Source: AC-32 sp963763475 (GTDB taxonomy: Bacteria; Actinomycetota; Thermoleophilia; Gaiellales; Gaiellaceae). From it: 64,000 nucleotides of DNA. A program made the position numbers and the translations under genes. The stretch lies in the NCBI GenBank assembly GCA_963763475.1, contig CAVXOR010000001.1:62001-126000 (forward strand). The letters run 5' to 3'. Shown here piece by piece: positions 23,790 to 31,871 of the stretch; the first letter of the stretch is position 1, and the number at the start of each line of letters is the position of its first letter. The notes beneath the pieces were generated by a model. That model was given only the letters and a program-made list of their open reading frames with translations. It had not been told where the DNA came from and did no database searches.

Positions 23790-26412
23790 AGCGCGAGCCC
23801 TCGCCCTCACGCGACTCGACCGAGATCGTCCCGTTCATCCGCCGCACCAGCTCGCGGGAGATGTAGAGCCCGAGGCCGGTTCCACCCACGCCGCGGGTCA
23901 GGTTCGGGTCGACGCGGTAGAACTTGTCGAAGATCCGCCGCTGCTCGCCTGTCGGGATGCCGAGCCCGGAGTCGGCCACGCTGAAGCGGACGGCGTGGTC
24001 GCGGCGCGCGATTTCGAGCTCGACCCTCCCGCCGTCGGGCGAGTACTTGATCGCGTTGTCGACGAGGTTGGTCAGCACCTGGCGCACCTTGTCGGGGTCG
24101 CCCAGGATCGCCGGCAGACCCGGCTCGCAGGAGAACGAGAGCTCGATCGCGGCCGGCAGGTGCACCTGGGCCGCCTCGACCACCGTGCGCGCGAGCTCGC
24201 GCGGGTCGTGCGTGCCGACGTCGAGCTGGACGCGGTCGGCGTCGAGCCTGCTGGCCCAGAGAATGTCGTTCACCGTGCGCGCGAGCCGGTCGGACTCGGT
24301 CGAGATCACGCCCAGCAGGTTCGCGCGTTGGGTCTCGTCGAGCTGCAGGTCCTCGCGCTGCAGCGTCAGCGCGGCGCCGTAGATCGCGGCCAGCGGTGTG
24401 CGCAGCTCGTGCGAGACCGTCGACACGAAGTCGCTGCGCAGCTCCTCCACCACCCGGTCGGCGGTCAGGTCGCGGAACGCGTACACGATCCCCTCGTTGA
24501 ACTCGACCGCCGCGATCGAGAGCCAGAGCTCGCGCCCCGGCAGCTCGAGCGGCAGGGTCTCGGCGCTGGACGCGCTCGCCGGGGTGGTCGCCACCGGGAC
24601 GCTGCCGGCAATCGCGGACCAGCCCGGGATCGCCTCGACCGCGGGCCGTCCGACGACCTCGTCGGCCGTCAGCCGGGTGACCGCTTCGGCGGCGCGGTTC
24701 CAGAGCCTCACGACCCCTTCGCGGTCGAGCATGAAGACGCCGTCGCCGATGTGCTCGAGCACGCGGGCGGCATCGGCCCGCCGCTCGGCTTCGCCGAACA
24801 ACAGCGCGTTGTCGACCGCGGATGCCGCTCGGCGCGCGAGCTCCTCGGCCGTGATGAGATCGGCGTCGCCGAACAGGCGCTCCGGATCTTCCGAGAGCAC
24901 GGTGATCGCGCCCAGCACGCGCCCGCGGGCGATCAGCGGCACGCACATCAGCGAGGTCATCCCGATCGCCCGCAGCGCCTCGAGGTATTCCGGGTCGCCT
25001 CCGCTCGCGCGCTGCAGATGCTCGTCGGTCACCTCGGAGATCAGCTCCGCGCGGCCGGTGGCGATCACGCGGCCGGGACCGTGCGGCGCATCTGGAGTGG
25101 GCGGGAAGCGCTCCTGGAACTCGAACGCGGCGGCCTGCGCGAGAGGGTGGGAGTGGGCGACCGCGACCCGCTCGAGCTGCTCGTCGCGGAGCATGTCGAC
25201 GATGCACCAGTCCCCGAGGTAGGGGACCGCGAGCGCGCTCAGGCTCTCGAGGGCAGCCGAGTAGTCGAGTGTCGAGCCGAGCAGCTCGCTCGCCTCGGCG
25301 AGAAACTCGAGCCGCCGGCTGGCCGCGCGCTCGCTCTCGTATAGCCGCGACTGCTCGATCGCCAGCGCGACGCGGTCGGCCAGCAGCTGGAGCGTCCGCT
25401 CGTCGTCGTGCGTGAAGACCCGCGGCGTGACCGAGCCCACGTGCAGGACGCCTAGCAGCCCTCCCTCGATCATCAGCGGTACCCCGAGCAACGACTTCAG
25501 GCCACGCTTGGTCAGCAGCGGGTTGACGAGCTCCGCCCGCTCGACATCCGGGATGAAGACGGGCTTGCGGGTGGCGGCGACGCGGCCGGCGAAGCCCTTC
25601 CCGACCGGGACACGCACCCGCGCCTCGACTTCCTCCTCCAGACCGCGCGCCCAGGACGCCACGAGCTCGTCGCCCGTCTCGTCGAGCAGGAGGACCACTG
25701 CGGTGTCGGTCCGCATCACCGTGCGCACGCCCTCCAGCAGGTCCTGGAGCAACCGGTCGAGGTCGAGATGCGTGAACGCGGCCTGCGAGATCACCTCGAG
25801 GTCGCGCAGGCGCTCGACCGCCTCCTCGGCCTTCGCGCGAGCCTCGCGCTCGCGCGCGAAGAGAATCGCGTTGTCGACCGCGACCGCTGCGCGCCTCGCG
25901 AGCTCCGTGGCCAGCACGACCTCAGCCTCGGTATAGCGCCGGCCCGATTCCGACCAGGCGAGCGTCAGCGCCCCGATCGTGCGCGCTCGGGCGACCAGCG
26001 GCACCGCGACCGCCGAACATGGGTCGAGCTGGGCGATCAGCTTGAGGTGGCGCTCGTCACGCGTCGTCGCGAGGAGCGCGGCGTCGTCGAAATCGCCGAA
26101 CAGCACCGGCTCGCCCGAGCGCAACGTGCGCGACGCCGGCTGCGGGGAGTCGATCGTCGGCGGATAGAGCATCCGCATCTCGCGCAGCAGATCCTCTTTC
26201 TTCGGGTCGGCCGCGGCCACCGCGACCTGCTTGATCGTGACGGCGTCCTCCTCCAGCACGTCGACGATGCACCAGTCCGCGAGCGCCGGCACAGCGAGCT
26301 TGGCGACCTGCGTCAGCGTCTGTTCCCAGTCGAGCGAGGCGGCCAGCGCCTGGCTCGCCTCGGCCAGGAAGCGCACGCCTTCGTCAGCCGAGCTCTGGTC
26401 GCGCGTGATCAC
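23758..26412 (-). CDS. Multi-GAF/PAS sensor histidine kinase
   Basis: An 884-residue cytoplasmic kinase. Three GAF-like domains lie at about 15-190, 200-365 and 375-540. The first and third are similar to each other (ALADWCIVDVL and YLGDWCIVDML, then PPT..P). They are followed by a PAS domain at about 550-655, HisKA with FVSTVSHELRTPLAAIYGAA, and HATPase_c with NLVDNAIKYSPDGG, DSGLGIP and GVGGTGLGLYISRELV. No membrane segment is present, so the signal is probably intracellular or a diffusible small molecule. No cognate response regulator is nearby. Convergent, with a short overlap, to the 22845 kinase. Confidence 0.92.
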   Translation of the reverse strand: MITRDQSSADEGVRFLAEASQALAASLDWEQTLTQVAKLAVPALADWCIVDVLEEDAVTIKQVAVAAADPKKEDLLREMRMLYPPTIDSPQPASRTLRSGEPVLFGDFDDAALLATTRDERHLKLIAQLDPCSAVAVPLVARARTIGALTLAWSESGRRYTEAEVVLATELARRAAVAVDNAILFAREREARAKAEEAVERLRDLEVISQAAFTHLDLDRLLQDLLEGVRTVMRTDTAVVLLLDETGDELVASWARGLEEEVEARVRVPVGKGFAGRVAATRKPVFIPDVERAELVNPLLTKRGLKSLLGVPLMIEGGLLGVLHVGSVTPRVFTHDDERTLQLLADRVALAIEQSRLYESERAASRRLEFLAEASELLGSTLDYSAALESLSALAVPYLGDWCIVDMLRDEQLERVAVAHSHPLAQAAAFEFQERFPPTPDAPHGPGRVIATGRAELISEVTDEHLQRASGGDPEYLEALRAIGMTSLMCVPLIARGRVLGAITVLSEDPERLFGDADLITAEELARRAASAVDNALLFGEAERRADAARVLEHIGDGVFMLDREGVVRLWNRAAEAVTRLTADEVVGRPAVEAIPGWSAIAGSVPVATTPASASSAETLPLELPGRELWLSIAAVEFNEGIVYAFRDLTADRVVEELRSDFVSTVSHELRTPLAAIYGAALTLQREDLQLDETQRANLLGVISTESDRLARTVNDILWASRLDADRVQLDVGTHDPRELARTVVEAAQVHLPAAIELSFSCEPGLPAILGDPDKVRQVLTNLVDNAIKYSPDGGRVELEIARRDHAVRFSVADSGLGIPTGEQRRIFDKFYRVDPNLTRGVGGTGLGLYISRELVRRMNGTISVESREGEGSRFSFELPVATA

Positions 26413-26441
26413 CGTTTCCTCCGGGCGAGCGGTGCGTGAGA

Positions 26442-26514
26442 TGGGCCGTGTAGGGATCGAACCTACGACCTTGGGATTAAGAGTCCCCTGCTCTACCAGC
26501 TGAGCTAACGGCCC
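26442..26514 (-). tRNA. tRNA-Lys (anticodon CUU)
   Basis: A 73-base cloverleaf on the minus strand. The acceptor GGGCCGT pairs with ACGGCCC, the D arm is GCTCAGCTGGTAGAGC, the anticodon loop CTCTTAA gives CUU for lysine, and the T loop reads GGTTCGATCC. The discriminator is A and CCA is not encoded. It lies in the 128-base gap between the large histidine kinase and wecB. Confidence 0.97.
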
Positions 26515-26540
26515 GAGGCGGCGAATAGTGTAGCCGCCGA

Positions 26541-27581
26541 ATGAAGGTTTTCTCGGTGGTCGGAAACCGGCCGCAATTCGTCAAAGCGGCGCCCACCTCG
26601 GTCGCCCTGCGCGAGCGTGGGATCGAGGAGATCGTGCTGCACACGGGGCAGCATTACGACCGCGAGCTCTCCCAGGTCTTCTTCGAGGAGCTCGGCCTCG
26701 AGGAGCCCCGCCACGCGCTCGACCTGCGCATCGCCGATCCTGCCGAGATGCGGGCGGCGATCTCCGGGCCGCTGCGCGAGGAGGCTCCGGACTGGGTGCT
26801 CGTCTACGGCGACACCAACTCGACGCTCGCCGGCGCGCTGGCGGCGGCCGAGGCGGGCGTCCCGCTAGCGCACGTCGAAGCGGGCCTGCGCAGCGGCGAC
26901 CTGGAGATGCCCGAGGAGCGCAACCGGATCGAGGTCGACCGGCGCTCGGCGCTGCTCTTCACCCCGGACGAGCGCTCGCGTGACACGCTCGCCGAAGAGG
27001 GCGTGCCCGGCCGGGCCGAGGTGGTCGGCGACGTGATGGCCGACGCGACGCGGCTGTTCGAGCCGATTGCGCGCGAGCGGGTCGACCCCGTGGTCGACGG
27101 GCCCTACGACGTGCTCACGCTCCATCGCGAGGCGAACACCAAACCGGAGCGGCTGCGGCGGCTGGTCGAGAGCCTGAACGCGACCGGCCGCGCGTTCGTC
27201 TTTCCGGTCCACCCGCGCACGCGCAAGGCGCTGGACGAGCACGGGATCGAGCCGGGCCCGCAGGTGAGGCAGCTCGCGCCGGTCGGCTACCTCGAGATGC
27301 TCGCGCTCGTCGCCGACGCGAGGGCCGTCGTCACCGACTCGGGCGGCCTGCAGAAGGAGGCCTACTGGCTCCGCGTGCCGTGCGTGACGCTGCGGCCGTC
27401 GACCGAGTGGGTGGACACGGTGCGGGTAGGCGCGAACACACTGGTCGACCCCGACGAGCCAGGGCACCTGGCCGAGGTGCTCACAGCCGCCTCGTTCCCG
27501 CAAGACGCGCCCGAGCTTTACGGCGACGGCCGAGCAGCCGCGAGGATCGCGGAGGCGCTCTATACGCTTCGGCCCGCATGA
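26541..27581 (+). CDS. wecB: UDP-N-acetylglucosamine 2-epimerase family protein
   Basis: A 346-residue non-hydrolysing epimerase. Signature parts are MKVFSVVGNRPQFVKAAP, LHTGQHYD, VYGDTNSTLAGALAA, HVEAGLRSGDLEMPEERNR and DSGGLQKEAYWLRVPCVTLR. In WecB these act on UDP-GlcNAc; in WbpI relatives they act on UDP-2,3-diacetamido-glucuronate. It begins a four-gene cassette coupled by ATGA/GTGA overlaps with a nucleotide-sugar dehydrogenase, an oxidoreductase and an acetyltransferase, which makes the WbpI-like role possible. Sequence alone does not decide between UDP-ManNAc and a diacetamido sugar. Confidence 0.9.
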   Translation: MKVFSVVGNRPQFVKAAPTSVALRERGIEEIVLHTGQHYDRELSQVFFEELGLEEPRHALDLRIADPAEMRAAISGPLREEAPDWVLVYGDTNSTLAGALAAAEAGVPLAHVEAGLRSGDLEMPEERNRIEVDRRSALLFTPDERSRDTLAEEGVPGRAEVVGDVMADATRLFEPIARERVDPVVDGPYDVLTLHREANTKPERLRRLVESLNATGRAFVFPVHPRTRKALDEHGIEPGPQVRQLAPVGYLEMLALVADARAVVTDSGGLQKEAYWLRVPCVTLRPSTEWVDTVRVGANTLVDPDEPGHLAEVLTAASFPQDAPELYGDGRAAARIAEALYTLRPA

Positions 27582-28837
27582 GCACGATCGCCATCGTCGG
27601 GGCCGGGTACGTCGGCGTACCGCTCGCACACGTCTTCGCGAGCGCGGGACACAACGTCCTGCTCGTCGACATCCAGGCCAACCGCGTCGAGCAGCTGAAC
27701 CGGGGCGAGAGCTACATCGGGGACGTCTCCTCCGAGCAGCTGAAGCAGCACGTCGACGCAGGTCTGCTGACGGCGACCACCGACTACGACGAGCTGAAAG
27801 CCGCCGACGCGATCCTCGTCGCGCTGCCGACGCCCTTGTCCGCCCAGCGGGAGCCCGACCTGACCATCCTGCTCGATGCGGCAAGAGGCATCGCGCCCCG
27901 GCTGCAGCAGGGCCAGCTCGTCGTGCTCGAGTCGACCACCTACCCCGGCACCACGCGCGAGCGGATCGCGCCGCTGCTCGAGGAGAGCGGCCTGAAGGCC
28001 GGCGAGGGCTTTCACCTCGCCTTCTCGCCCGAGCGTGTCGACCCCGGCCGGGAGGACTGGACGACCAAGACGACGCCGAAGGTGGTCGGCGGTCTGACCG
28101 AGGAGTGCACGCGCCGCGCGGTCGAGCTCTACGCGAGCGCCGTGGACGAGGTGATCGAGGTCTCCTCGCCCGAGGCCGCGGAGCTGACGAAGCTGCTCGA
28201 GAACATCTTCCGCTCGGTCAACATCGCGCTCGTCAACGAGCTCGCCCAGCTCTGCGACCGGATGGGCCTCGACATCTGGGAGGTCGTGGACGCGGCCGCG
28301 ACCAAGCCGTTCGGGTTCATGCGCTTCGAGCCCGGCCCCGGCCTCGGCGGCCACTGCCTGCCGGTCGACCCGTTCTACCTCTCCTGGAAGGCGCGGCAGT
28401 TCGACTTCTACACCGAGTTCATCGAGCTCGCGGGCAAGGTCAACCAGAACATGCCCTACTTCTGCCGCTCACTGGTCTCGCAGGCCCTGAACCACGGCGC
28501 GCAGCGCTCGCTGAGCGGCTCGAAGGTGCTCGTCCTGGGGGTCTCGTACAAGGCGAACGTCTCCGACACTCGCGAGTCGCCGGCGCTGAAGCTGATCGAG
28601 CTGCTGCGCGTCGGCGGCGCCGAGGTCGCCTACCACGACGACCACGTGCCCGAGCTGCCGCAACACGGCCTCACCTCGCAGCCGCTCGAGCCGGCGAACT
28701 ACGACTGCGTGACGATCGTGACCGCCCACTCCTCGGTCGACTACGAGCGGGTCGTCGAGGACGCGAAGCTGGTCGTCGACTTCCGCAACGCCACCGGCAG
28801 GAACGGCCGAGTGGACGGCAAGGTCTGGAAGCTGTGA
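27578..28837 (+). CDS. UDP-N-acetyl-hexosamine 6-dehydrogenase (WecC/WbpA family)
   Basis: A 419-residue NAD-dependent nucleotide-sugar dehydrogenase. The N-terminal Rossmann motif is AIVGAGYVGVPLAHVFASAG. The catalytic cysteine is in GGHCLPVDPFYLSW, and the middle LTKLLENIFRSVNIALVNELA is typical. VLGVSYKANVSDTRESPALK marks the C-terminal domain of the WecC/WbpA/TuaD superfamily. It oxidises C6 of UDP-GlcNAc or UDP-ManNAc to the uronic acid. It starts in the stop of the epimerase gene (ATGA) and ends in GTGA with the next gene. Confidence 0.92.
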   Translation: MSTIAIVGAGYVGVPLAHVFASAGHNVLLVDIQANRVEQLNRGESYIGDVSSEQLKQHVDAGLLTATTDYDELKAADAILVALPTPLSAQREPDLTILLDAARGIAPRLQQGQLVVLESTTYPGTTRERIAPLLEESGLKAGEGFHLAFSPERVDPGREDWTTKTTPKVVGGLTEECTRRAVELYASAVDEVIEVSSPEAAELTKLLENIFRSVNIALVNELAQLCDRMGLDIWEVVDAAATKPFGFMRFEPGPGLGGHCLPVDPFYLSWKARQFDFYTEFIELAGKVNQNMPYFCRSLVSQALNHGAQRSLSGSKVLVLGVSYKANVSDTRESPALKLIELLRVGGAEVAYHDDHVPELPQHGLTSQPLEPANYDCVTIVTAHSSVDYERVVEDAKLVVDFRNATGRNGRVDGKVWKL

Positions 28838-29811
28838 CCAGGCTTGGGCAAGCCGGTCTCGGCGCGTGGGGCAAGAACCTCGCCCGCAACTTCGACGAGC
28901 TCGCGGAACTCGCCTGGCTCTGCGACGCCGACGAGGCTCGGCGGCAGGAGTTTGCGGGGCGGTATCCCAACGCCCGCGTCACCGGCGACTTCGAGGAGCT
29001 CCTCGCCGACCGCGAGCTCCAGGCGGTCGTCGTGGCGACGCCGGTGCCCACCCACTACGAGCTGGCGAAGCTGGCCCTGGAGGCGGGCAAGCACGTCTTC
29101 GTCGAGAAGCCGCCGGCGATGCATGCCCGCGAGATGGAGGAACTCTGCGACCTCGCCGAGCAACGGGACCTCGTGCTGATGCCCGGTCACCTTCTCCTCT
29201 ACCACCCGGCCGTCAACACCCTGAAAACGCTCATCCAGGCAGGCGACCTCGGAGACGTGCTCTGCGTGTACTCGAACCGCCAGAACCTCGGGGTGATCCG
29301 GAAGCACGAGAACGCCCTGCTCTCACTCGGCGTCCACGACCTGTCGGTGATCCTCCACCTGCTGGAGGAAGAGCCCGCGGAGGTGTGGGCTCACGGCAAC
29401 GCGTTCCTCACCGAGGGCGTCGAGGACATCGTCTTCTGCTACCTCAAGTTCCCTTCCGGGCGGATCGCCCACATGCACCTCTCCTGGCTCGACCCGCACA
29501 AGATGCGCAAGATCACCGTCGTGGGCCGGGAGAAGATGGTCGTCTTCGACGACATGGAGCTCGAGCGCAAGGTGACGATCTACGAGAAGGGCCCCTGGCA
29601 GCCCTCCGCGACGTGGGGCGAGTGGCAAACCCGCTCGGGGGACATCTTCAGCCCGAAGATCCCAAACGACGAGCCGCTGCGGCTCGAATGCAGTCACTTC
29701 CTGGACCTTGTCGCCGGGGAAGACGACTCTCGCCGCGCGGCCCGAGACGGCCTTGTCGTCGTCAACGCGCTCGAGCAGCTGCAGGCCTCGCTGGTCGCCA
29801 CGCCCGCATGA
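28834..29811 (+). CDS. Gfo/Idh/MocA oxidoreductase (WlbA/WbpB-like)
   Basis: A 325-residue sugar oxidoreductase. RLGQAGLGAWGKNLARNF is the NAD glycine motif, and GKHVFVEKPPAMHAREME holds the E-K-P signature with the catalytic Lys. NRQNLGVIRKHENALLSLGVHDLSVIL, with H-D, is found in WlbA-type enzymes that oxidise C3 of UDP-GlcNAc uronate. It overlaps both neighbours by four bases. In the WbpA-B-E-D-I pathway this step is followed by an aminotransferase, which is not present in the window. Confidence 0.85.
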   Translation: MTRLGQAGLGAWGKNLARNFDELAELAWLCDADEARRQEFAGRYPNARVTGDFEELLADRELQAVVVATPVPTHYELAKLALEAGKHVFVEKPPAMHAREMEELCDLAEQRDLVLMPGHLLLYHPAVNTLKTLIQAGDLGDVLCVYSNRQNLGVIRKHENALLSLGVHDLSVILHLLEEEPAEVWAHGNAFLTEGVEDIVFCYLKFPSGRIAHMHLSWLDPHKMRKITVVGREKMVVFDDMELERKVTIYEKGPWQPSATWGEWQTRSGDIFSPKIPNDEPLRLECSHFLDLVAGEDDSRRAARDGLVVVNALEQLQASLVATPA

Positions 29812-30452
29812 CAGAGATCGCCGAGACCGCGATCGTCTATCCGGGGACGGTGATCGGGGAGGGGTGCAAGATCCTCGACCACGCCGTCGTGGGTAAGCAG
29901 CCGACGCTCTCGCCCCGCTCTACGGCGAAGCGCGAGGAGCTGCCACCGCTCGAGCTCGGCGCGGGCACGATCGTCTCGACGGGCGCTGTCGTCTTCGCCG
30001 GCACGACTGTCGGCGAGCGTGTGATCGTCGGCGACCAAGCCTGCGTCCGCGAACGCTGCACGATCGGGGACGACGTCGTGATCGGACGGGGCTCACTCGT
30101 CGAGAACGACACCTCGGTCGGCGCGCTGACGAAAATCCAGGCGCACGCCTACATCACGGCCTACTCGCTGCTCGAGGACAACGTCTTCATCGCGCCCTGC
30201 GTGATCACCACGAACGACAACTTCATGGGCCGCACCGAACAGCGGCACGAACTGGTCAAGGGCCCGACGATCCGGCGCGGCGCGCGTGTCGGCGGCGGCG
30301 CGGTGCTGCTGCCTGGGATCGAGATCGGCGAGGAGGCCTTCATCGGCGCGGGCGCAGTGGTGATCCGCGACGTGCCGGCTCGCGCGCTGATGGTCGGCAA
30401 CCCGGCGCGGCAGCTGCGCGAGGTGCCCGACGAGGAGCTGCTAGAAGGCTAG
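29808..30452 (+). CDS. Left-handed beta-helix (hexapeptide) acyltransferase, WbpD-like
   Basis: A 214-residue acetyltransferase built of hexapeptide repeats such as VIGEGCKI, TVGERVIVG, TIGDDVVIG and EIGEEAFIGAGAVVIRDVPA. CVITTNDNFMG and RGARVGGGAVLLPG correspond to the active-site loop of WbpD/WlbB-type N-acetyltransferases that acylate a 3-amino-3-deoxy UDP-sugar uronate. It is last in the four-gene cassette and shares ATGA with the oxidoreductase. The end overlaps the convergent subtilase gene by 12 bases. Confidence 0.87.
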   Translation: MTEIAETAIVYPGTVIGEGCKILDHAVVGKQPTLSPRSTAKREELPPLELGAGTIVSTGAVVFAGTTVGERVIVGDQACVRERCTIGDDVVIGRGSLVENDTSVGALTKIQAHAYITAYSLLEDNVFIAPCVITTNDNFMGRTEQRHELVKGPTIRRGARVGGGAVLLPGIEIGEEAFIGAGAVVIRDVPARALMVGNPARQLREVPDEELLEG

Positions 30453-31871
30453 GTGGATGCGGTAGGCCCCGAGTGCCGGCCGCGCCAGCTTGACCTGCAG
30501 GTAGTACCAGCCGGTGCGGTGCGCCCTGAAGCGAATCCGCTCGGGCACGCCGGGGCCGTGGATCGAGCGCCGGGCGCGCAGGTCGGAGCGAGCGTCGGCC
30601 AGGCGGTGCAGGCCCGGCTTCCAGAGCACGATCGAGGGGTCGACCTTTCCGCTGTGCACGAGCACGGCGAGCCGCTGTCCCCGCACGAGGTGGATCCGGT
30701 AGACGTCGGTCGGATCGTCCCACCAGTCGAGCGTTGGGGTCGCCGCCATGTGCTGGTAGACGATCGCGGCCCTCGAGCCGGCGTCGTCGTTGGGCTCGAA
30801 GCGGTCCGGCGCCGGCGCCGGACCCTGGAGGTAGTCGAGCGCGGCGCCGACGTCCAGCCGGCCCCAGCCACTGAGCGCGTCCGGGCCCGGACTGCAGTCG
30901 TCGCAGCCGTTCGCGGCGAACGCGTCGTTGGCCGTCAGCTTCAGGATCGCGCCCACCTGGTCGGGCCGCAGCGAGGGCTCCTCGCCGAAGAGCAACGCGG
31001 CGGCAGCCGTGACCTGGGGCGAGGAGAACGAGGTGCCGTCGGCGTGGCGGTAGTCCTTGGTGCCGCAGCTCGAGTACCCCTGGTCGACACAGGCGGAGAA
31101 GGCCGCTGTCAGCGGGCGAGGGAAGAGCGAGAAGATGTCCATCCCGGGTGCGCTGAGGTCGACGTAGCGGTCGTCACGGTTCGAGAAGCTCGGCACGCCG
31201 CCGAGCTTCCCGTACGCCGCCACCCCGAGCACGTGGGGGAAGGCGGCCGGGTAGCTCGCCCATGGCCAGGGCTTCTGCGGCGCGTCGTTGCCGTTGCCCG
31301 CGGCAGCCACGACGAGGGCGCCGTGCCGAACGGCGTACTCGACCGCCCGTTGCTCGACCCGTGAGAAGCCGTCGACGCTTGGATTGCTCGGGTCGCGCGT
31401 GCTGCCGAGGCTGAGGTTGACGACGCGGGCGCCCTCGCGCACGGCCCAGCGAATCGCTCGCGCCTCGGCCTGCGGGGGAATGGTGCCGTCGTCGCGGACG
31501 ACCTTCGCCACCACCAGGCGCGCAGGCGGAGCGAGGCCGGCGATCCCGGTTGCGTTGTCGGCAATCGCGGCGATCTCGCCCGCCACGAACGTGCCGTGGC
31601 CGAGCGTGTCGGCGACCGTGCCGCCGACGAAGCTGCGATGGGCGACGACGCGGTTCTTCAGCTCGGGATGGCTTAGCTCGACACCCGAGTCGATCACGGC
31701 GACGCGCACCGAGAAGAGCTGTTTCGCCGCGTCGAACGAATCGAGCGCGTGATCTCGGCCGAGGTACCACTGTCGAGCAAGCAGCGGGTCGTTCGGCGGC
31801 GAGCTCGTGGCGGCGGCCGCGGTTCCGACGACGGTCAGCGCGAGCGCGGAGACGGCCAGCAGGCGCCTCAT
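30441..31871 (-). CDS. Secreted subtilisin-like serine protease (S8)
   Basis: A 476-residue exported protease. A signal peptide (MRRLLAVSALALTVVGTAAA) precedes a short N-terminal region. The catalytic triad is Asp61 in VAVIDSGVELSHPE, His92 in LGHGTFVAGE and Ser281 in DGTSFSSPQ, with the oxyanion Asn in AAAGNGND. After GWGRLDVGAALDYL comes a beta-rich C-terminal domain of about 130 residues with RFEPNDDAGSRA and WYYLQVKL, a pre-peptidase C-terminal type region. It starts in the stop of the SpoIID/LytB gene (ATGA), so both exported proteins are coordinated. Confidence 0.92.
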   Translation of the reverse strand: MRRLLAVSALALTVVGTAAAATSSPPNDPLLARQWYLGRDHALDSFDAAKQLFSVRVAVIDSGVELSHPELKNRVVAHRSFVGGTVADTLGHGTFVAGEIAAIADNATGIAGLAPPARLVVAKVVRDDGTIPPQAEARAIRWAVREGARVVNLSLGSTRDPSNPSVDGFSRVEQRAVEYAVRHGALVVAAAGNGNDAPQKPWPWASYPAAFPHVLGVAAYGKLGGVPSFSNRDDRYVDLSAPGMDIFSLFPRPLTAAFSACVDQGYSSCGTKDYRHADGTSFSSPQVTAAAALLFGEEPSLRPDQVGAILKLTANDAFAANGCDDCSPGPDALSGWGRLDVGAALDYLQGPAPAPDRFEPNDDAGSRAAIVYQHMAATPTLDWWDDPTDVYRIHLVRGQRLAVLVHSGKVDPSIVLWKPGLHRLADARSDLRARRSIHGPGVPERIRFRAHRTGWYYLQVKLARPALGAYRIHLAF

